Both the position numbers and the translations under genes were made by a program. Below, in pieces: positions 20,219-31,244 of a DNA stretch of 64,000 nt (position 1 is the first letter of the stretch; the number at the start of each line of letters is the position of its first letter). The stretch covers positions 2,563,673 to 2,627,672 of the forward strand of contig NZ_CP101717.1 in NCBI RefSeq assembly GCF_030643825.1. The letters are read 5' to 3'. Below the pieces are notes generated by a model. It was given only the letters and a program-made list of their open reading frames with translations, did no database searches and was not told the DNA's origin. Origin of the DNA: Salinispirillum sp. LH 10-3-1 (GTDB lineage: Bacteria; Pseudomonadota; Gammaproteobacteria; Pseudomonadales; Natronospirillaceae).

Positions 20219-20420
20219 ATTTCGTCTATTGCGTGGTTTTCTAACGAACTATCGACTTTTTGTGCTAGCTAGACGAGGCGGGAGGCCGTGTACAAGCGTA
20301 CACAACGAGCGCTTCAACAATGCTTTAACAACGTCGCGTCTTTTGATCAGCACAAGGCAAAACATAAGGAAGCCTATTAACAATAGGCGACGCATGTTTT
20401 AACGCAGTACTGGTCAAAAG

Positions 20421-20497
<77 letters not shown>

Positions 20498-20606
20498 ATA
20501 AACTATTTAGACTACTGGTCATTATTGACCAACAACCAAAATCGCTTCTAAGCCAGTAACCAATTCGGCCAGAGGGCTGGCCTCCTACGGCTTCGCTACT
20601 TCACTC

Positions 20607-20624
20607 AATCAAGTAATTCGTGTG
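20607..20624 (-). other. 16S rRNA processing stem, 3' arm
   Basis: This 18-base segment is the exact reverse complement of 22349-22366 upstream of 16S. Extending outward, about 26 bases pair with one G-U-compatible mismatch. Together they form the long RNase III stem that loops out pre-16S rRNA. Confidence 0.8.
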
Positions 20625-20657
20625 AGCACTCATCGATGCGAGCGCTTGTCTGTCGTT

Positions 20658-22200
<1,543 letters not shown>

Positions 22201-22348
22201 AAATCAGTTGGTCGTCATAAATGACAACCCAAACTTAGCTCAGCAATTAATCGGAATCCACCGTATATCCAGTAAACTGAACACATGTATGAATTCACAG
22301 TCACTTGCTGATATTTGTTAGACTCGCTAACTCACAACAACAAGTGCC

Positions 22349-22366
22349 CACACGAATTACTTGATT
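22349..22366 (-). other. 16S rRNA processing stem, 5' arm
   Basis: Partner of 20607-20624 (perfect 18-base complement) in the rRNA leader, located between boxA and the 16S 5' end. Confidence 0.8.
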
Positions 22367-22377
22367 GATTACCTAAA

Positions 22378-22390
22378 ATTTTAAAGAACA
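22378..22390 (-). promoter_or_regulatory. boxA antitermination element in the rRNA leader
   Basis: TGTTCTTTAAAAT on the minus strand, the same core (TGTTCTTTAA) as in the 16S-23S spacer. It lies about 24 bases after the promoter -10 element. Confidence 0.75.
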
Positions 22391-22413
22391 TCTTGCCTTG
22401 GCAAGGAGCGCAC

Positions 22414-22441
22414 ATCTTAATGATCCTGCGCTCGGTGTCAA
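22414..22441 (-). promoter_or_regulatory. rRNA operon promoter
   Basis: Minus strand TTGACA, a 16-base spacer, then TAAGAT, followed by the GC-rich discriminator GTGCGCTCC, all hallmarks of a stringently controlled P1 promoter. Immediately upstream is an A-rich UP-element-like tract (CAAGAAGAAAAAAGTCAAAAAGG). The leader from here to 22201 carries boxA and the processing stem and no gene. Confidence 0.85.
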
Positions 22442-22563
22442 CTCCTTTTTGACTTTTTTCTTCTTGTGAATCAGGCGCTTATCGCACCTCCTTCACTTTC
22501 CGATCCGCCATCTCCCTGACAGCGGAGGCGCATTATAGAGGCCTGAGATTGAGAGTCAACGAT

Positions 22564-22944
22564 TTATTTAACGACTTTCAGCGAGGGCTTGCCTGCAGGC
22601 GAAGGTGGACCATCAGGATCACTACCGTCTTCGGGCACCACGACCTCAAACATCATGCCTTGCGCGTTCTCACGGGCGAACATCGCCGCAACTGCATAGC
22701 AAGGCACCGAAATGTAATGCACGACACCACCAAATGATGCGGCAAAGGATATTTCATCATTGCCCAGCGTCAGGTCTTGCACTGAACGCCCGGCAATATT
22801 AAGCGTGATTTTTCCGTCTTCAACGTAGTCGACCGGCACACGCACCCCAGGCAAATCAGTATGCACTACCATATAAGGAGTACACTGGTTATCTTCGATC
22901 CATTCGTACATCGCACGAATAAGATACGGTTTGTTGTCGGTCAT
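22564..22944 (-). CDS. sspB: ClpXP adaptor SspB
   Basis: About 126 residues. The N-terminal domain that binds ssrA-tagged substrates is intact (KPYLIRAMYEWIEDN, TPYMVVHTD, GVRVPVDYVEDGKITLNIA, ISFAASFGGVVHYISVP). A flexible acidic Pro-rich linker follows (PEDGSDPDGPPSP) and the ClpX-binding tail is at the end (KPSLKVVK). It delivers tmRNA-tagged peptides to ClpXP. The start is uncertain: ATG 22944 gives the usual N-terminus, but GTG codons at 22962 or 22971 overlap the sspA stop and may be used with coupling. Confidence 0.93.
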   Translation of the reverse strand: MTDNKPYLIRAMYEWIEDNQCTPYMVVHTDLPGVRVPVDYVEDGKITLNIAGRSVQDLTLGNDEISFAASFGGVVHYISVPCYAVAAMFARENAQGMMFEVVVPEDGSDPDGPPSPAGKPSLKVVK

Positions 22945-22954
22945 ACGTTGTTGA

Positions 22955-23584
22955 TCAGTCACGCATTTCACTCTCTACTTCGGACAAACTCAACTCAAAA
23001 GATTCACGAGCAAAGACACGCTCCATGTATTTCTTGAGATTCTTGTCAGCCCGATCTTCAATGTCGATACCCAGATCCTGCAGCCGCCACAAAATAGGGG
23101 CAACGCAACAATCAACCAGAGTGAAGTCTTCGCTCATAAAATAAGGCTTCTCACCAAAGATGGGCGAAATACCGACAATACTTTCTGCCAACTTTTCACG
23201 CGCCTCAGTAACCGCTGCACGGTCCTTTCCGGCGACAATAATATCAACCAATGAGCACCAATCACGCTGAATCCGATACATATACAACCGGCTCTCACCG
23301 CGCGCCACTGGATAGACAGGCAATAACGGCGGATGAGGGAAACGCTCATCCAAGTATTCCATCATCACGTTCGGCTCGTACAACACTAGGTCGCGATCTA
23401 CCAAAGTGGGCAATGTATTGTATGGGTTAATATCGGTGACATCCTGCGGCACATCATCTGGATCACTGTCTACTATGTCTACCGCCACACCCTTCTCAGC
23501 CAGTACTATGCGCACACGATGACTGTAATGCGACGCCGGATCCGAAAAAAACGTCATGGATGACCTTTTGGCCACTACGCCCAT
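22955..23584 (-). CDS. sspA: Stringent starvation protein A
   Basis: 209 residues, glutathione-S-transferase fold. Thioredoxin-like N-terminal domain ([26 protein letters not shown], then [18 protein letters not shown] with the cis-Pro) and an all-helical C-terminal domain ending in [15 protein letters not shown]. SspA binds RNA polymerase and helps cells survive starvation and acid stress; it lacks GST activity. sspB overlaps its 3' end, the common gammaproteobacterial sspAB pair. Confidence 0.94.
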   Translation of the reverse strand: MGVVAKRSSMTFFSDPASHYSHRVRIVLAEKGVAVDIVDSDPDDVPQDVTDINPYNTLPTLVDRDLVLYEPNVMMEYLDERFPHPPLLPVYPVARGESRLYMYRIQRDWCSLVDIIVAGKDRAAVTEAREKLAESIVGISPIFGEKPYFMSEDFTLVDCCVAPILWRLQDLGIDIEDRADKNLKKYMERVFARESFELSLSEVESEMRD

Positions 23585-23659
23585 GGAATATCTCCTAACT
23601 AACGGGTGCTACCCAAAGTTTTTACACCTGAGAACACCCTGTGCCAACAAACCAAAAAA

Positions 23660-23676
23660 GCGCGGCAAGGCCGCGC
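23660..23676 (-). terminator. Terminator of the pet operon
   Basis: GCGCGGC-CTT-GCCGCGC (7-bp stem) followed by TTTTTTGG on the minus strand, 27 bases after the petC stop and before sspA. Confidence 0.88.
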
Positions 23677-23702
23677 ATTGTAATCAGACCAAATCTGATT
23701 AT

Positions 23703-24458
23703 TTACTTAACGTCTTTCCAGAGCTCACGGTACAGCAACCAAGAGAACGCCAAGAACACGGTCAGAAAGGCCATTACGAACCATCCCAAACGCTGACGCT
23801 CTAATTTGATGGGCTCGCCCATGTACTCAAGGAAGTTCACCAGATCAAACATTGATTGATCGAACTCCACCTTGGACAACTGCCCTTCGGTCAAATAGCG
23901 CTCACAACCACCTTCACTGATCCGATCACCCGTCAACGGGTCGATTCGAACGCCAGCCACTGGCTTTGGCGGCTCGGCACACAGACCTTGCGCATCCACC
24001 ATTGCGTGCGGCATGCCTACATCAGGATACACCACGTTATTTACGCCGTATGGACGCGTCTCGTCTGCGTAAAAACCACGCAGGTAAGTATACAACCAAT
24101 CAGTACCACGCACGCGTGCAATCAGGGTCAAGTCTGGCGGCGCCACCCCGAAGAAGCGTGTTCCATCCTGACGAGACATCGCAATGGTCATAAGATCACC
24201 GATCCGCTGATCCGTGCTCATCAGATATTCCTGAAAAATATCTTCCGGAATTTCCAGATCCTTGGCAACGCGATTGTAGCGTGCGTACTCAAGGCCATGA
24301 CAACCCATGCAGTTATTGAAGTACACCTGAGCACCACGCTGCAATGAACGTGTATCGGCCTGATCGGTATTGATACGATCCAGCCATTCAGGCCCTTTTG
24401 CCGCTGATGCCAAGACAGGCAACAGCGCCACTAACAAAGTAAAAACAACCTTTTTCAT
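23703..24458 (-). CDS. petC: Cytochrome c1 of the ubiquinol-cytochrome c reductase (bc1) complex
   Basis: 251 residues. Signal peptide (MKKVVFTLLVALLPVLASAA), haem c motif CMGCH at about residues 51-55, axial-Met region (GVAPPDLTLIARVRG and later conserved segments), and a C-terminal anchor helix (LGWFVMAFLTVFLAFSWLLYRELWKDVK). It accepts electrons from the Rieske centre and passes them to soluble cytochrome c on the periplasmic side. It starts at the stop of petB (24458), last gene in petA-petB-petC. Confidence 0.96.
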   Translation of the reverse strand: MKKVVFTLLVALLPVLASAAKGPEWLDRINTDQADTRSLQRGAQVYFNNCMGCHGLEYARYNRVAKDLEIPEDIFQEYLMSTDQRIGDLMTIAMSRQDGTRFFGVAPPDLTLIARVRGTDWLYTYLRGFYADETRPYGVNNVVYPDVGMPHAMVDAQGLCAEPPKPVAGVRIDPLTGDRISEGGCERYLTEGQLSKVEFDQSMFDLVNFLEYMGEPIKLERQRLGWFVMAFLTVFLAFSWLLYRELWKDVK

Positions 24459-25708
24459 TAGCTTGTTACCCTCTCTGGTACCGGCTTAGTCTTCTCGTAT
24501 TTGGTAAAGAAAGGCATACCAAGGAAGAAAGCAAAGTAGATGGCCGTACAAATCTGCGCCAACAAAGTATACAGCTCCGTTGCTGGTTGAATACCCAACC
24601 AAGTCAACAACATGAATGCGGCGGCAAAAATCACGATACCTACGCGACTAAAGATGCCCTTATAACGCCAAGAGCGCACAGGACTGCGGTCCAACCAAGG
24701 TAAAACGAAGAGAATTGCAATTGCAGCTCCCATCACCATGACACCCAGAAGTTTTGCATCAAGGAACAGGATGTCGAAGGTAATGGCACGCAACATCGCG
24801 TAGAAAGCCCCGAAGTACCAAACCGGGTGAATATTCTCGGGCGTCTTCAACGGATCCGCCGGGGTGAAGTTATCCTTCTCCAAGAAATAGTTACCCGCTT
24901 CAGGAGCAAAGAAGATAATGCCACAGAAAACCATTAAGAAAATGACGATGGCTACCAAGTCCTTACCGATCGTGTAGTAAGGATGGAACGGAATACCATC
25001 AACAGGTACGCCCTGCTCGTTCAGATTCTTCTTAATATCTATGCCATCAGGATTGTTTGAACCCACTTCGTGTAAGGCAACGATGTGCAAGAACACCAAG
25101 CCCGCCAATACTAAAGGCAACGCAATAACGTGCAATGCAAAGAAGCGATTGAGGGTTGCTGTCGAAATCAGGTAGTCACCACGAATCCACTCTACCAGTG
25201 GGTCACCGATGACAGGAACAGCACCAAACAGTGAGATAATTACCTGAGCACCCCAATAGGACATCTGACCCCAAGGCAATACGTAGCCCATAAAGGCCTC
25301 TGCCATCAACAGCAGGTAGATACACATACCAAAAATCCAGATCAGCTCACGCGGCTTCTGGTATGAGCCGTACAAAATAGCACGGAACATATGCAGGTAG
25401 ATCACAACGAAAAACATCGACGCTCCGGTCGAATGCATGTAACGGATCAGCCAGCCCCACTGCACGTCGCGCATGATGTACTCGACCGAACGAAAAGCTT
25501 CTTCCGCACTTGGCACATACTTCATGGTCAACCAGATACCTGTCAGTATCTGGTTAGCGAATACCAACATTGCCAACACGCCAAAAACGTACCAGAAGTT
25601 GAAGTTTTTTGGCGCGTAATACTTGGTGACGTGCTTTTCCATCGTACGCGTCAAAGGAATGCGGGCATCAATCCAGCCCATCAAACCAGTATTTTTCTCG
25701 CTACTCAT
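24458..25708 (-). CDS. petB: Cytochrome b of the bc1 complex
   Basis: 416 residues with eight or nine membrane helices. Haem ligands sit in two His pairs (WLIRYMHSTGASMFF, and FFALHVIALPLVLAGLVFLHIVALHEVGSNNP). Quinone-site motifs are AFMGYVLPWGQMSYWGAQVI and PENIHPVWYF (PEWY replaced by PVWYF). It oxidises ubiquinol at the P side and reduces it at the N side. It overlaps petA and petC by one base, tight translational coupling. Confidence 0.97.
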   Translation of the reverse strand: MSSEKNTGLMGWIDARIPLTRTMEKHVTKYYAPKNFNFWYVFGVLAMLVFANQILTGIWLTMKYVPSAEEAFRSVEYIMRDVQWGWLIRYMHSTGASMFFVVIYLHMFRAILYGSYQKPRELIWIFGMCIYLLLMAEAFMGYVLPWGQMSYWGAQVIISLFGAVPVIGDPLVEWIRGDYLISTATLNRFFALHVIALPLVLAGLVFLHIVALHEVGSNNPDGIDIKKNLNEQGVPVDGIPFHPYYTIGKDLVAIVIFLMVFCGIIFFAPEAGNYFLEKDNFTPADPLKTPENIHPVWYFGAFYAMLRAITFDILFLDAKLLGVMVMGAAIAILFVLPWLDRSPVRSWRYKGIFSRVGIVIFAAAFMLLTWLGIQPATELYTLLAQICTAIYFAFFLGMPFFTKYEKTKPVPERVTS

Positions 25709-26304
25709 CAGGCAGCACCCCCATCTTCACCGATCGTCAATACGGTACCATCCAAGAAATGCGGAGGCACTACTAGGTTAGAAGGAGCAGGTACACCGCG
25801 ATATACACGACCCGCCAAATCAAACGCTGAACCATGGCAAGGGCAGAAGAAGCCGCCCAGCCAGTTCGCATCAAAAGCCTGCGGCACAACTTGTGGCAGG
25901 TACTGAGGCGCACAACCAAGGTGCGTACACACACCCTCGATGACCAAAAGCTCTTCACCGCGCGATCGGAATGCATTGGCAGCGTAGTCTGGCTGCTGTG
26001 GCTGAGAGGAATCAGGATCAGCCAAACGCGCCAACAAAGTCTGCTGAGTCAAGCGCTCTAACGCTTCCGGTGTGCGACGCAGGACAAAAATAGGCTTGCC
26101 GCGCCACTCAACCACGATCATTTGACCAGGCTCTAGGCTAGAAATATCTACGGACACCGGAGCGCCAATGGCCTTGGCTCGCTCACTTGGCTGCCACGAG
26201 GACAGGAAGGGCACAGCTACCCCGACACCACCTGCCGCTCCTACCACACCGGTAGCAGCCATCAGGAAGCGTCGGCGGCCTGTGTTCACGCCGTCTTGAC
26301 TCAT
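25708..26304 (-). CDS. petA: Rieske iron-sulfur subunit of the bc1 complex
   Basis: 198 residues. The twin-arginine-type N-terminus (NTGRRRFLMAATGVVGAAGGVGVAVPF) anchors and exports the protein by Tat. The 2Fe-2S cluster motifs are CTHLGC and CPCHGS, followed by the usual GPAP-like loop (here GVPAPSNLVVPP). It moves electrons from ubiquinol to cytochrome c1. First gene of the pet operon; the 220 bases upstream to rpsI carry its promoter and the rpsI terminator. Confidence 0.97.
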   Translation of the reverse strand: MSQDGVNTGRRRFLMAATGVVGAAGGVGVAVPFLSSWQPSERAKAIGAPVSVDISSLEPGQMIVVEWRGKPIFVLRRTPEALERLTQQTLLARLADPDSSQPQQPDYAANAFRSRGEELLVIEGVCTHLGCAPQYLPQVVPQAFDANWLGGFFCPCHGSAFDLAGRVYRGVPAPSNLVVPPHFLDGTVLTIGEDGGAA

Positions 26305-26480
26305 TCTTGATTCCTCTGAAATACAATAAAGAAAACTGTAGGGTCTGAATTTTAAATTGTGCAGATGGTAATGAAATTTACACAGCCTTACAAGGAAGCT
26401 TACGCACTAAAGCCCTTGCGGAGCCGTTCGACTGACCACCCAACCCTCAAACGTACAAACCCTCACCAACAAGGCAAAAA

Positions 26481-26505
26481 AAATGCCCGCGCGTAGCGGG
26501 CATTT
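26481..26505 (-). terminator. Terminator of the rplM-rpsI operon
   Basis: AAATGCCCGC-TACGC-GCGGGCATTT followed by TTTTTGCC on the minus strand, 20 bases after the rpsI stop. Confidence 0.92.
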
Positions 26506-26525
26506 TTCCAAGCTCTGTAAACGAA

Positions 26526-26918
26526 TTAACGCTTAGAGAACTGCGGACGCTTACGTGCTTTACGCAAGCCAACTTTCTTACGCTCAACTTCACGCGCGTC
26601 ACGAGTAACATAACCCGCAGCACGCAATGCTGGACGCAATGTTTCGTCGTATTGCATCAGGGCACGAGTCAAACCGTGGCGAATTGCCCCAGCCTGACCA
26701 CTCGCACCACCACCAGCAACAGTAACGAACAAATCGAACTTGCCAACAGATTCCGTCAACTCCAATGGCTGACGAACAACCATGCGAGAAGTTTCACGGC
26801 CAAAATAGGCATCCAGAGTTTTGTTATTGACCGTAATCACACCTGTACCGGGACGCATAAAGACGCGCGCGGTAGAGGTTTTACGACGACCAGTTCCGTA
26901 GTATTGAGTAGACATCAC
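26526..26918 (-). CDS. rpsI: 30S ribosomal protein S9
   Basis: 130 residues, full-length S9. Family motifs are [40 protein letters not shown] and the basic C-terminal tail ending in FSKR, whose last Arg contacts the P-site tRNA. It may begin at the first or second Met; ribosome site AGGTAAG lies just upstream. It follows rplM by 7 bases. Confidence 0.97.
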   Translation of the reverse strand: MMSTQYYGTGRRKTSTARVFMRPGTGVITVNNKTLDAYFGRETSRMVVRQPLELTESVGKFDLFVTVAGGGASGQAGAIRHGLTRALMQYDETLRPALRAAGYVTRDAREVERKKVGLRKARKRPQFSKR

Positions 26919-26925
26919 TTACCTC

Positions 26926-27354
26926 TTAAATATCCAGTTCTTTGGGCTGCTGCGCGGCGTGCGGGTGCTCTGCACCCGCATACACCTTCAATTTCTTGAG
27001 CATGGTGCGACCCAATGGAGAGCGAGGAAGCATGCCTTTTACAGCTTGCTCAATAATACGCTCTGGTGCGTGATCACGAAGCTTTTCAAAGCTCATGGAC
27101 TTCAGACCACCAGGATAACCGGTGTGACGGTGATACATCTTATCACTGGTCTTGTTACCTGTTACCCGTACTTTCTCTGCATTAACAACAACGATGTAGT
27201 CACCGGTGTCAGCGTGCGGAGTGAATACTGGCTTGTGTTTGCCCTTCAAACGAGCGGCAATTTCAGTCGCTATGCGACCCAGCGTCTTACCATCGGCATT
27301 GACGATGAACCATTCACGCTGAACTGTTTCGGCACTTGCATTAAATGTTTTCAT
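26926..27354 (-). CDS. rplM: 50S ribosomal protein L13
   Basis: 142 residues, the usual length. Motifs: W-(F/Y)-(I/V)[16 protein letters not shown], [36 protein letters not shown] and the C-terminal [14 protein letters not shown]. It binds 23S rRNA early in large-subunit assembly. It forms the standard rplM-rpsI pair. Its leader (27355-27430) holds no gene; a hairpin control site like that in E. coli was not evident by eye. Confidence 0.97.
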   Translation of the reverse strand: MKTFNASAETVQREWFIVNADGKTLGRIATEIAARLKGKHKPVFTPHADTGDYIVVVNAEKVRVTGNKTSDKMYHRHTGYPGGLKSMSFEKLRDHAPERIIEQAVKGMLPRSPLGRTMLKKLKVYAGAEHPHAAQQPKELDI

Positions 27355-27461
27355 TTAGTCTCTTTTAACTCCACCTATAAGTGGGGGCTCAGGGGGAAGT
27401 TAATCTTCAGATTTTTCAGGTGGGCGATTCTATATAATGAACCACCCTTACTCAAGGCATT

Positions 27462-27755
27462 TCAGACAATCTCAGGATTTTTTTTAAGCTGCAGCAATCC
27501 ATAAGGCACCAAACCAACCAAAAGCAGGGCTTGCAGCAGCAGTCCTAAGCCAGCCCTATCTGGGTCGGAGACATTGGCTGCCGCAAAAGCAAAACCACCC
27601 ACCACCAGCATCGCAGGCAAGATCATCGCCAAATATACACCAGACACCACATCGCTCGTCATATGAAAGCGATCTTCCATAAACTGGCTCAATCTCAAAC
27701 ACACCAAAAAGGCCGCGACGTTGCAAAACACCATGATTAGTAGATACCACAACAT
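27462..27755 (-). CDS. Small hypothetical membrane protein
   Basis: 97 residues with three hydrophobic segments: 2-20, 37-59 and 71-90. The loop after the first carries RLSQFMEDRFHMTSD. I do not recognise a family. It starts 1 base after the prfC stop, so it is translationally coupled to prfC and is probably real. The function is unknown. Confidence 0.7.
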   Translation of the reverse strand: MLWYLLIMVFCNVAAFLVCLRLSQFMEDRFHMTSDVVSGVYLAMILPAMLVVGGFAFAAANVSDPDRAGLGLLLQALLLVGLVPYGLLQLKKNPEIV

Positions 27756-27756
27756 A

Positions 27757-29334
27757 TCAATTCTCTCGCGTTTTCAGAAAACGAACTTCGGGATGACGCT
27801 CTTGCGCTAACTGCAAATTCACCATGGTTGGCGCGATATATGTCAAGTTGTCACCGCCATCCAAAGCCAGATTATCATGTGCTTTATGCTTGAACTGCTC
27901 AAGCGTTTTACCATCGGGCGCCTGAATCCAGCGCGCCGTAGCGACACTCACCGGTTCGTACACCGCTTCAACCTTGTACTCACTGCGCAAGCGATGCACG
28001 ACCACGTCAAACTGCAGGACACCGACCGCACCAACAACGAGATCGTTATTACGCAGCGGACGAAACACCTGCACTGCACCCTCTTCTGACAACTGCAGCA
28101 GTCCTTTTTGTAATTGCTTCATTTTTAGCGGGTCTTTCAATTGTATGCGACGAAACAGCTCAGGCGCAAAGTTCGGCACGCCCGTGAACTTCAAGTCTTC
28201 CCCCGCAGTGAAGGTATCACCTATCTGAATAGTGCCATGATTGTGCAAGCCAATAATGTCGCCTGGCCAAGCCTGCTCTACCTGCTCACGATCGCCGGCC
28301 ACAAAGGTCACAGCATCGGCAATTCGCACATCTTTGCCAATGCGCACATGACGCAATTTCATGCCGCGCTCATAGCACCCTGACACGATGCGCATAAAAG
28401 CCACACGGTCACGATGATTCGGGTCCATATTGGCTTGAATTTTAAACACAAACCCCGTGAACGGGGCTTCAGCAGCCGTCACCTCGCGGGTCTCCGTCTG
28501 GCGCGACTGTGGCGCCGGGGCCCATTCAGTCAAACCATCCAACATATGATCTACACCGAAGTTGCCTAATGCCGTCCCCCAATAGACCGGCGTAAGCTCA
28601 CCGGCCAAAAATGCGGTCAGGTCGAACTCATTGGAGGCCCCACGCACCAGCTCAATCTCATCGCGCAAATCAGCCGCGTAGTCGCCAATCGCGCTGTCGA
28701 GCTCGGGGCTGTCAAGACCTACAATCTGACGCCCATCTTGAATAACGGCACCCTTACCGCTCTCGTACAGCGTAACGGTGTCCGTCATCAAATTATAGAC
28801 ACCCTTGAAGTTCTTGCCTTCGCCGATCGGCCAAGTAATGGGGGCGCAGCGTATTTTAAGGATGTTTTCAACTTCATCCATGAGTTCAACCGGATCACGA
28901 ATGTCGCGATCCAACTTATTCATAAAGGTAATGATGGGGGTATCGCGCAAACGAGTGACTTCCATCAACTTAATGGTACGCTCCTCGACACCCTTAGCGG
29001 CGTCGATGACCATCAAGCAGGAATCAACAGCCGTTAAGGTGCGATAGGTATCTTCCGAGAAATCTTCGTGCCCTGGCGTATCAAGCAGATTGACGAGCTT
29101 GTCATGATACGGAAACTGCATGACCGATGTGGTGACCGAAATCCCCCGCTCCTTTTCCATTTCCATCCAGTCGGATTTAGCGTGCTGACCTGACTTACGC
29201 CCTTTAACCGTACCTGCACGCTGTATCAGGTGTCCGTGCAGAAGCACCTTCTCTGTAATGGTGGTTTTACCGGCATCCGGGTGAGAAATAATGGCAAAGG
29301 TACGCCGCTTGGCGACTTCCTGCTGTAAAGACAT
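27757..29334 (-). CDS. prfC: Peptide chain release factor 3
   Basis: 525 residues, full-length RF3. GTPase motifs: G1 [13 protein letters not shown] (about 18-30), G2 [13 protein letters not shown]3 [15 protein letters not shown]4 NKLDRD. EF-G-like domain II and the RF3-specific C-terminal domain follow ([22 protein letters not shown]). It recycles RF1/RF2 after peptide release. Transcribed divergently from cmoA. Confidence 0.97.
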   Translation of the reverse strand: MSLQQEVAKRRTFAIISHPDAGKTTITEKVLLHGHLIQRAGTVKGRKSGQHAKSDWMEMEKERGISVTTSVMQFPYHDKLVNLLDTPGHEDFSEDTYRTLTAVDSCLMVIDAAKGVEERTIKLMEVTRLRDTPIITFMNKLDRDIRDPVELMDEVENILKIRCAPITWPIGEGKNFKGVYNLMTDTVTLYESGKGAVIQDGRQIVGLDSPELDSAIGDYAADLRDEIELVRGASNEFDLTAFLAGELTPVYWGTALGNFGVDHMLDGLTEWAPAPQSRQTETREVTAAEAPFTGFVFKIQANMDPNHRDRVAFMRIVSGCYERGMKLRHVRIGKDVRIADAVTFVAGDREQVEQAWPGDIIGLHNHGTIQIGDTFTAGEDLKFTGVPNFAPELFRRIQLKDPLKMKQLQKGLLQLSEEGAVQVFRPLRNNDLVVGAVGVLQFDVVVHRLRSEYKVEAVYEPVSVATARWIQAPDGKTLEQFKHKAHDNLALDGGDNLTYIAPTMVNLQLAQERHPEVRFLKTREN

Positions 29335-29494
29335 AACAACACATCTGCTCTATGGGTTCACTGAAGCCGCGTATTGTATGAGTTTTAGCCCGCGATTGCC
29401 TGTTTTTTTGTCGTGGGACTTATTGCATCGCAGCCTGTTTTTCTGCGCCCTGTTTTACCCTAAAATAACGACCTCTTTTCATCTGAGCGCCGTC

Positions 29495-30220
29495 ATGAGC
29501 AAAGACACTCTATATTCGCAAGCCCACGATCGGCTCGCTCCGTTCGAATTTGACGAACAGGTCGCGCGTGTCTTTCCTGACATGATTAAGCGCTCTGTGC
29601 CTGGCTACAGCCACATTATTTTGAACATTGGCGTTTTAGCTGGTCAGTACGCCCAACCTAACTCACGCCTCTATGATCTCGGTTCTTCGCTAGGGGCAGC
29701 CAGCGTCGCCATGCGCCACCGCGTACAGGCGCCCGGCGTCGAAATAGTAGCGATTGATAACAGCGCCGCTATGCTGCAGCGCAGCCGGGACTTTCTTGAT
29801 ACCGAAGAGTCTGACATTCCCGTCATCACCCAATGCGCCGATATCCGAAACGTCGACATCAGTAACGCTTCCGTGGTGGTGCTGAACTTCACCTTACAAT
29901 TTGTTCCACCTACTGATCGACTGGCATTGCTGCAATCCATCCATCATGGCCTGAACCCCGGTGGCATATTAATTCTGTCGGAGAAGCTGGCGTCTGCAGA
30001 CACTGAAGCGCAACAATGGATGGACAAACACCACACACTCTTCAAGCGAGCCCAAGGCTACAGTGACCTTGAAATTGCACAGAAACGCGCAGCGATTGAA
30101 AACGTATTGATCCCCGACACCGCCGAAGCGCATCACGAACGCCTCGCGCACGCCGGCTTCAGCGCCAGCCACCAATGGTTCCACAGTTTTAACTTTGCCA
30201 GCTTCGTAGCGCACAAATGA
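29495..30220 (+). CDS. cmoA: Carboxy-S-adenosyl-L-methionine synthase
   Basis: 241 residues from ATG 29495 (MSKDTLYSQ), the normal CmoA start; longer upstream reading is unlike the family. SAM-binding motif LYDLGSSLGAASVAMRH (about 60-76), then VAIDNSAAMLQR and VVLNFTLQFVPP. It makes carboxy-SAM from SAM and prephenate. It overlaps cmoB by 4 bases (ATGA), and the two enzymes act in succession to form cmo5U at tRNA position 34. Confidence 0.96.
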   Translation: MSKDTLYSQAHDRLAPFEFDEQVARVFPDMIKRSVPGYSHIILNIGVLAGQYAQPNSRLYDLGSSLGAASVAMRHRVQAPGVEIVAIDNSAAMLQRSRDFLDTEESDIPVITQCADIRNVDISNASVVVLNFTLQFVPPTDRLALLQSIHHGLNPGGILILSEKLASADTEAQQWMDKHHTLFKRAQGYSDLEIAQKRAAIENVLIPDTAEAHHERLAHAGFSASHQWFHSFNFASFVAHK

Positions 30221-31221
30221 TCAATTACAGCGACCTCATTCACGGCTTGGCAGACACACCTCTGGCGCATTGGCGTCTCGACTTGGAACACCAACTGCAA
30301 GCGCGCTTGGAAAATCACAACAACGGCAATCTGCCAAAGTTTCTTGCCGCATTGCGTGCACTGCCCAGCACGACCCCAGCGCACCGAGCCATAGATCAGG
30401 ACGTTGTCATGGTCGGTACCGACAGTGACCTTTCAACCAGCGAGCACAGCGCACTTACAACCGCACTGGCTGCACTGATGCCGTGGCGCAAAGGCCCGTT
30501 CAATCTGTTTGGCCACCTCATAGACACAGAATGGCAGTGCAATATGAAGTGGGCGCGCATTGCTCCTCACCTTAACCCCTTGCACGGCCGCATCGTGTTG
30601 GACGTCGGTTCCGGCAACGGCTATTACGGCTGGCGGATGCTAGGGGCAGGCGCAGCCCGGGTGATTGGTATTGACCCCTCTTGGCTGTCTGTCACACAAC
30701 ACTGTGCGATCAATCATTTTTTACGTGATGACCGCCATCATATTTTGCCACTCACCTTGGAAGAAATGACTCCAAACATTCAAGGCTTTGACACGGCATT
30801 CAGCATGGGAGTGCTCTACCATCGCCGCTCGCCACTAGACCACCTAGAAGAATTGCGCAATACACTACGACCCGGAGGGGAGCTGGTTCTGGAGACCTTG
30901 GTGATCGATGGCAAAGAAGGCGAATCGCTAGTACCTGAAGGGCGCTATGCGCGTATGAACAATGTCTGGTTTTTACCCAGCGTACCCTCCTTGATCAGCT
31001 GGTGTCGCAAGATGGGGTTTGAAGACGTACGCTGCGTGGACATCACGAGCACATCCACCGAGGAACAACGCACGACACGCTGGAAGCCCGGTCAATCACT
31101 AGCGGACTATCTGGACCAAGAAAACCCAAAACACACCATAGAAGGCCATCCAGCACCGTTGCGCGCCACCATCCTGGCGCAACGACCTTTCGGCGGTCGT
31201 CTCGCGCGGTATGGCTTATAG
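30217..31221 (+). CDS. cmoB: tRNA U34 carboxymethyltransferase
   Basis: 334 residues. N-terminal domain, then a Rossmann methyltransferase domain with VLDVGSGNGYYGWRMLGAGAARVIGIDPSWL (about 125-156) and FDTAFSMGVLYHRRSPLDHLEELRNTLRPGGELVLETLVIDG, both standard for CmoB. It moves the carboxymethyl group of carboxy-SAM onto 5-hydroxyuridine 34 of several tRNAs. Coupled to cmoA and convergent with the stator genes. Confidence 0.96.
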   Translation: MINYSDLIHGLADTPLAHWRLDLEHQLQARLENHNNGNLPKFLAALRALPSTTPAHRAIDQDVVMVGTDSDLSTSEHSALTTALAALMPWRKGPFNLFGHLIDTEWQCNMKWARIAPHLNPLHGRIVLDVGSGNGYYGWRMLGAGAARVIGIDPSWLSVTQHCAINHFLRDDRHHILPLTLEEMTPNIQGFDTAFSMGVLYHRRSPLDHLEELRNTLRPGGELVLETLVIDGKEGESLVPEGRYARMNNVWFLPSVPSLISWCRKMGFEDVRCVDITSTSTEEQRTTRWKPGQSLADYLDQENPKHTIEGHPAPLRATILAQRPFGGRLARYGL

Positions 31222-31244
31222 GGCGGAAAAGAGCGCAGGTTAGG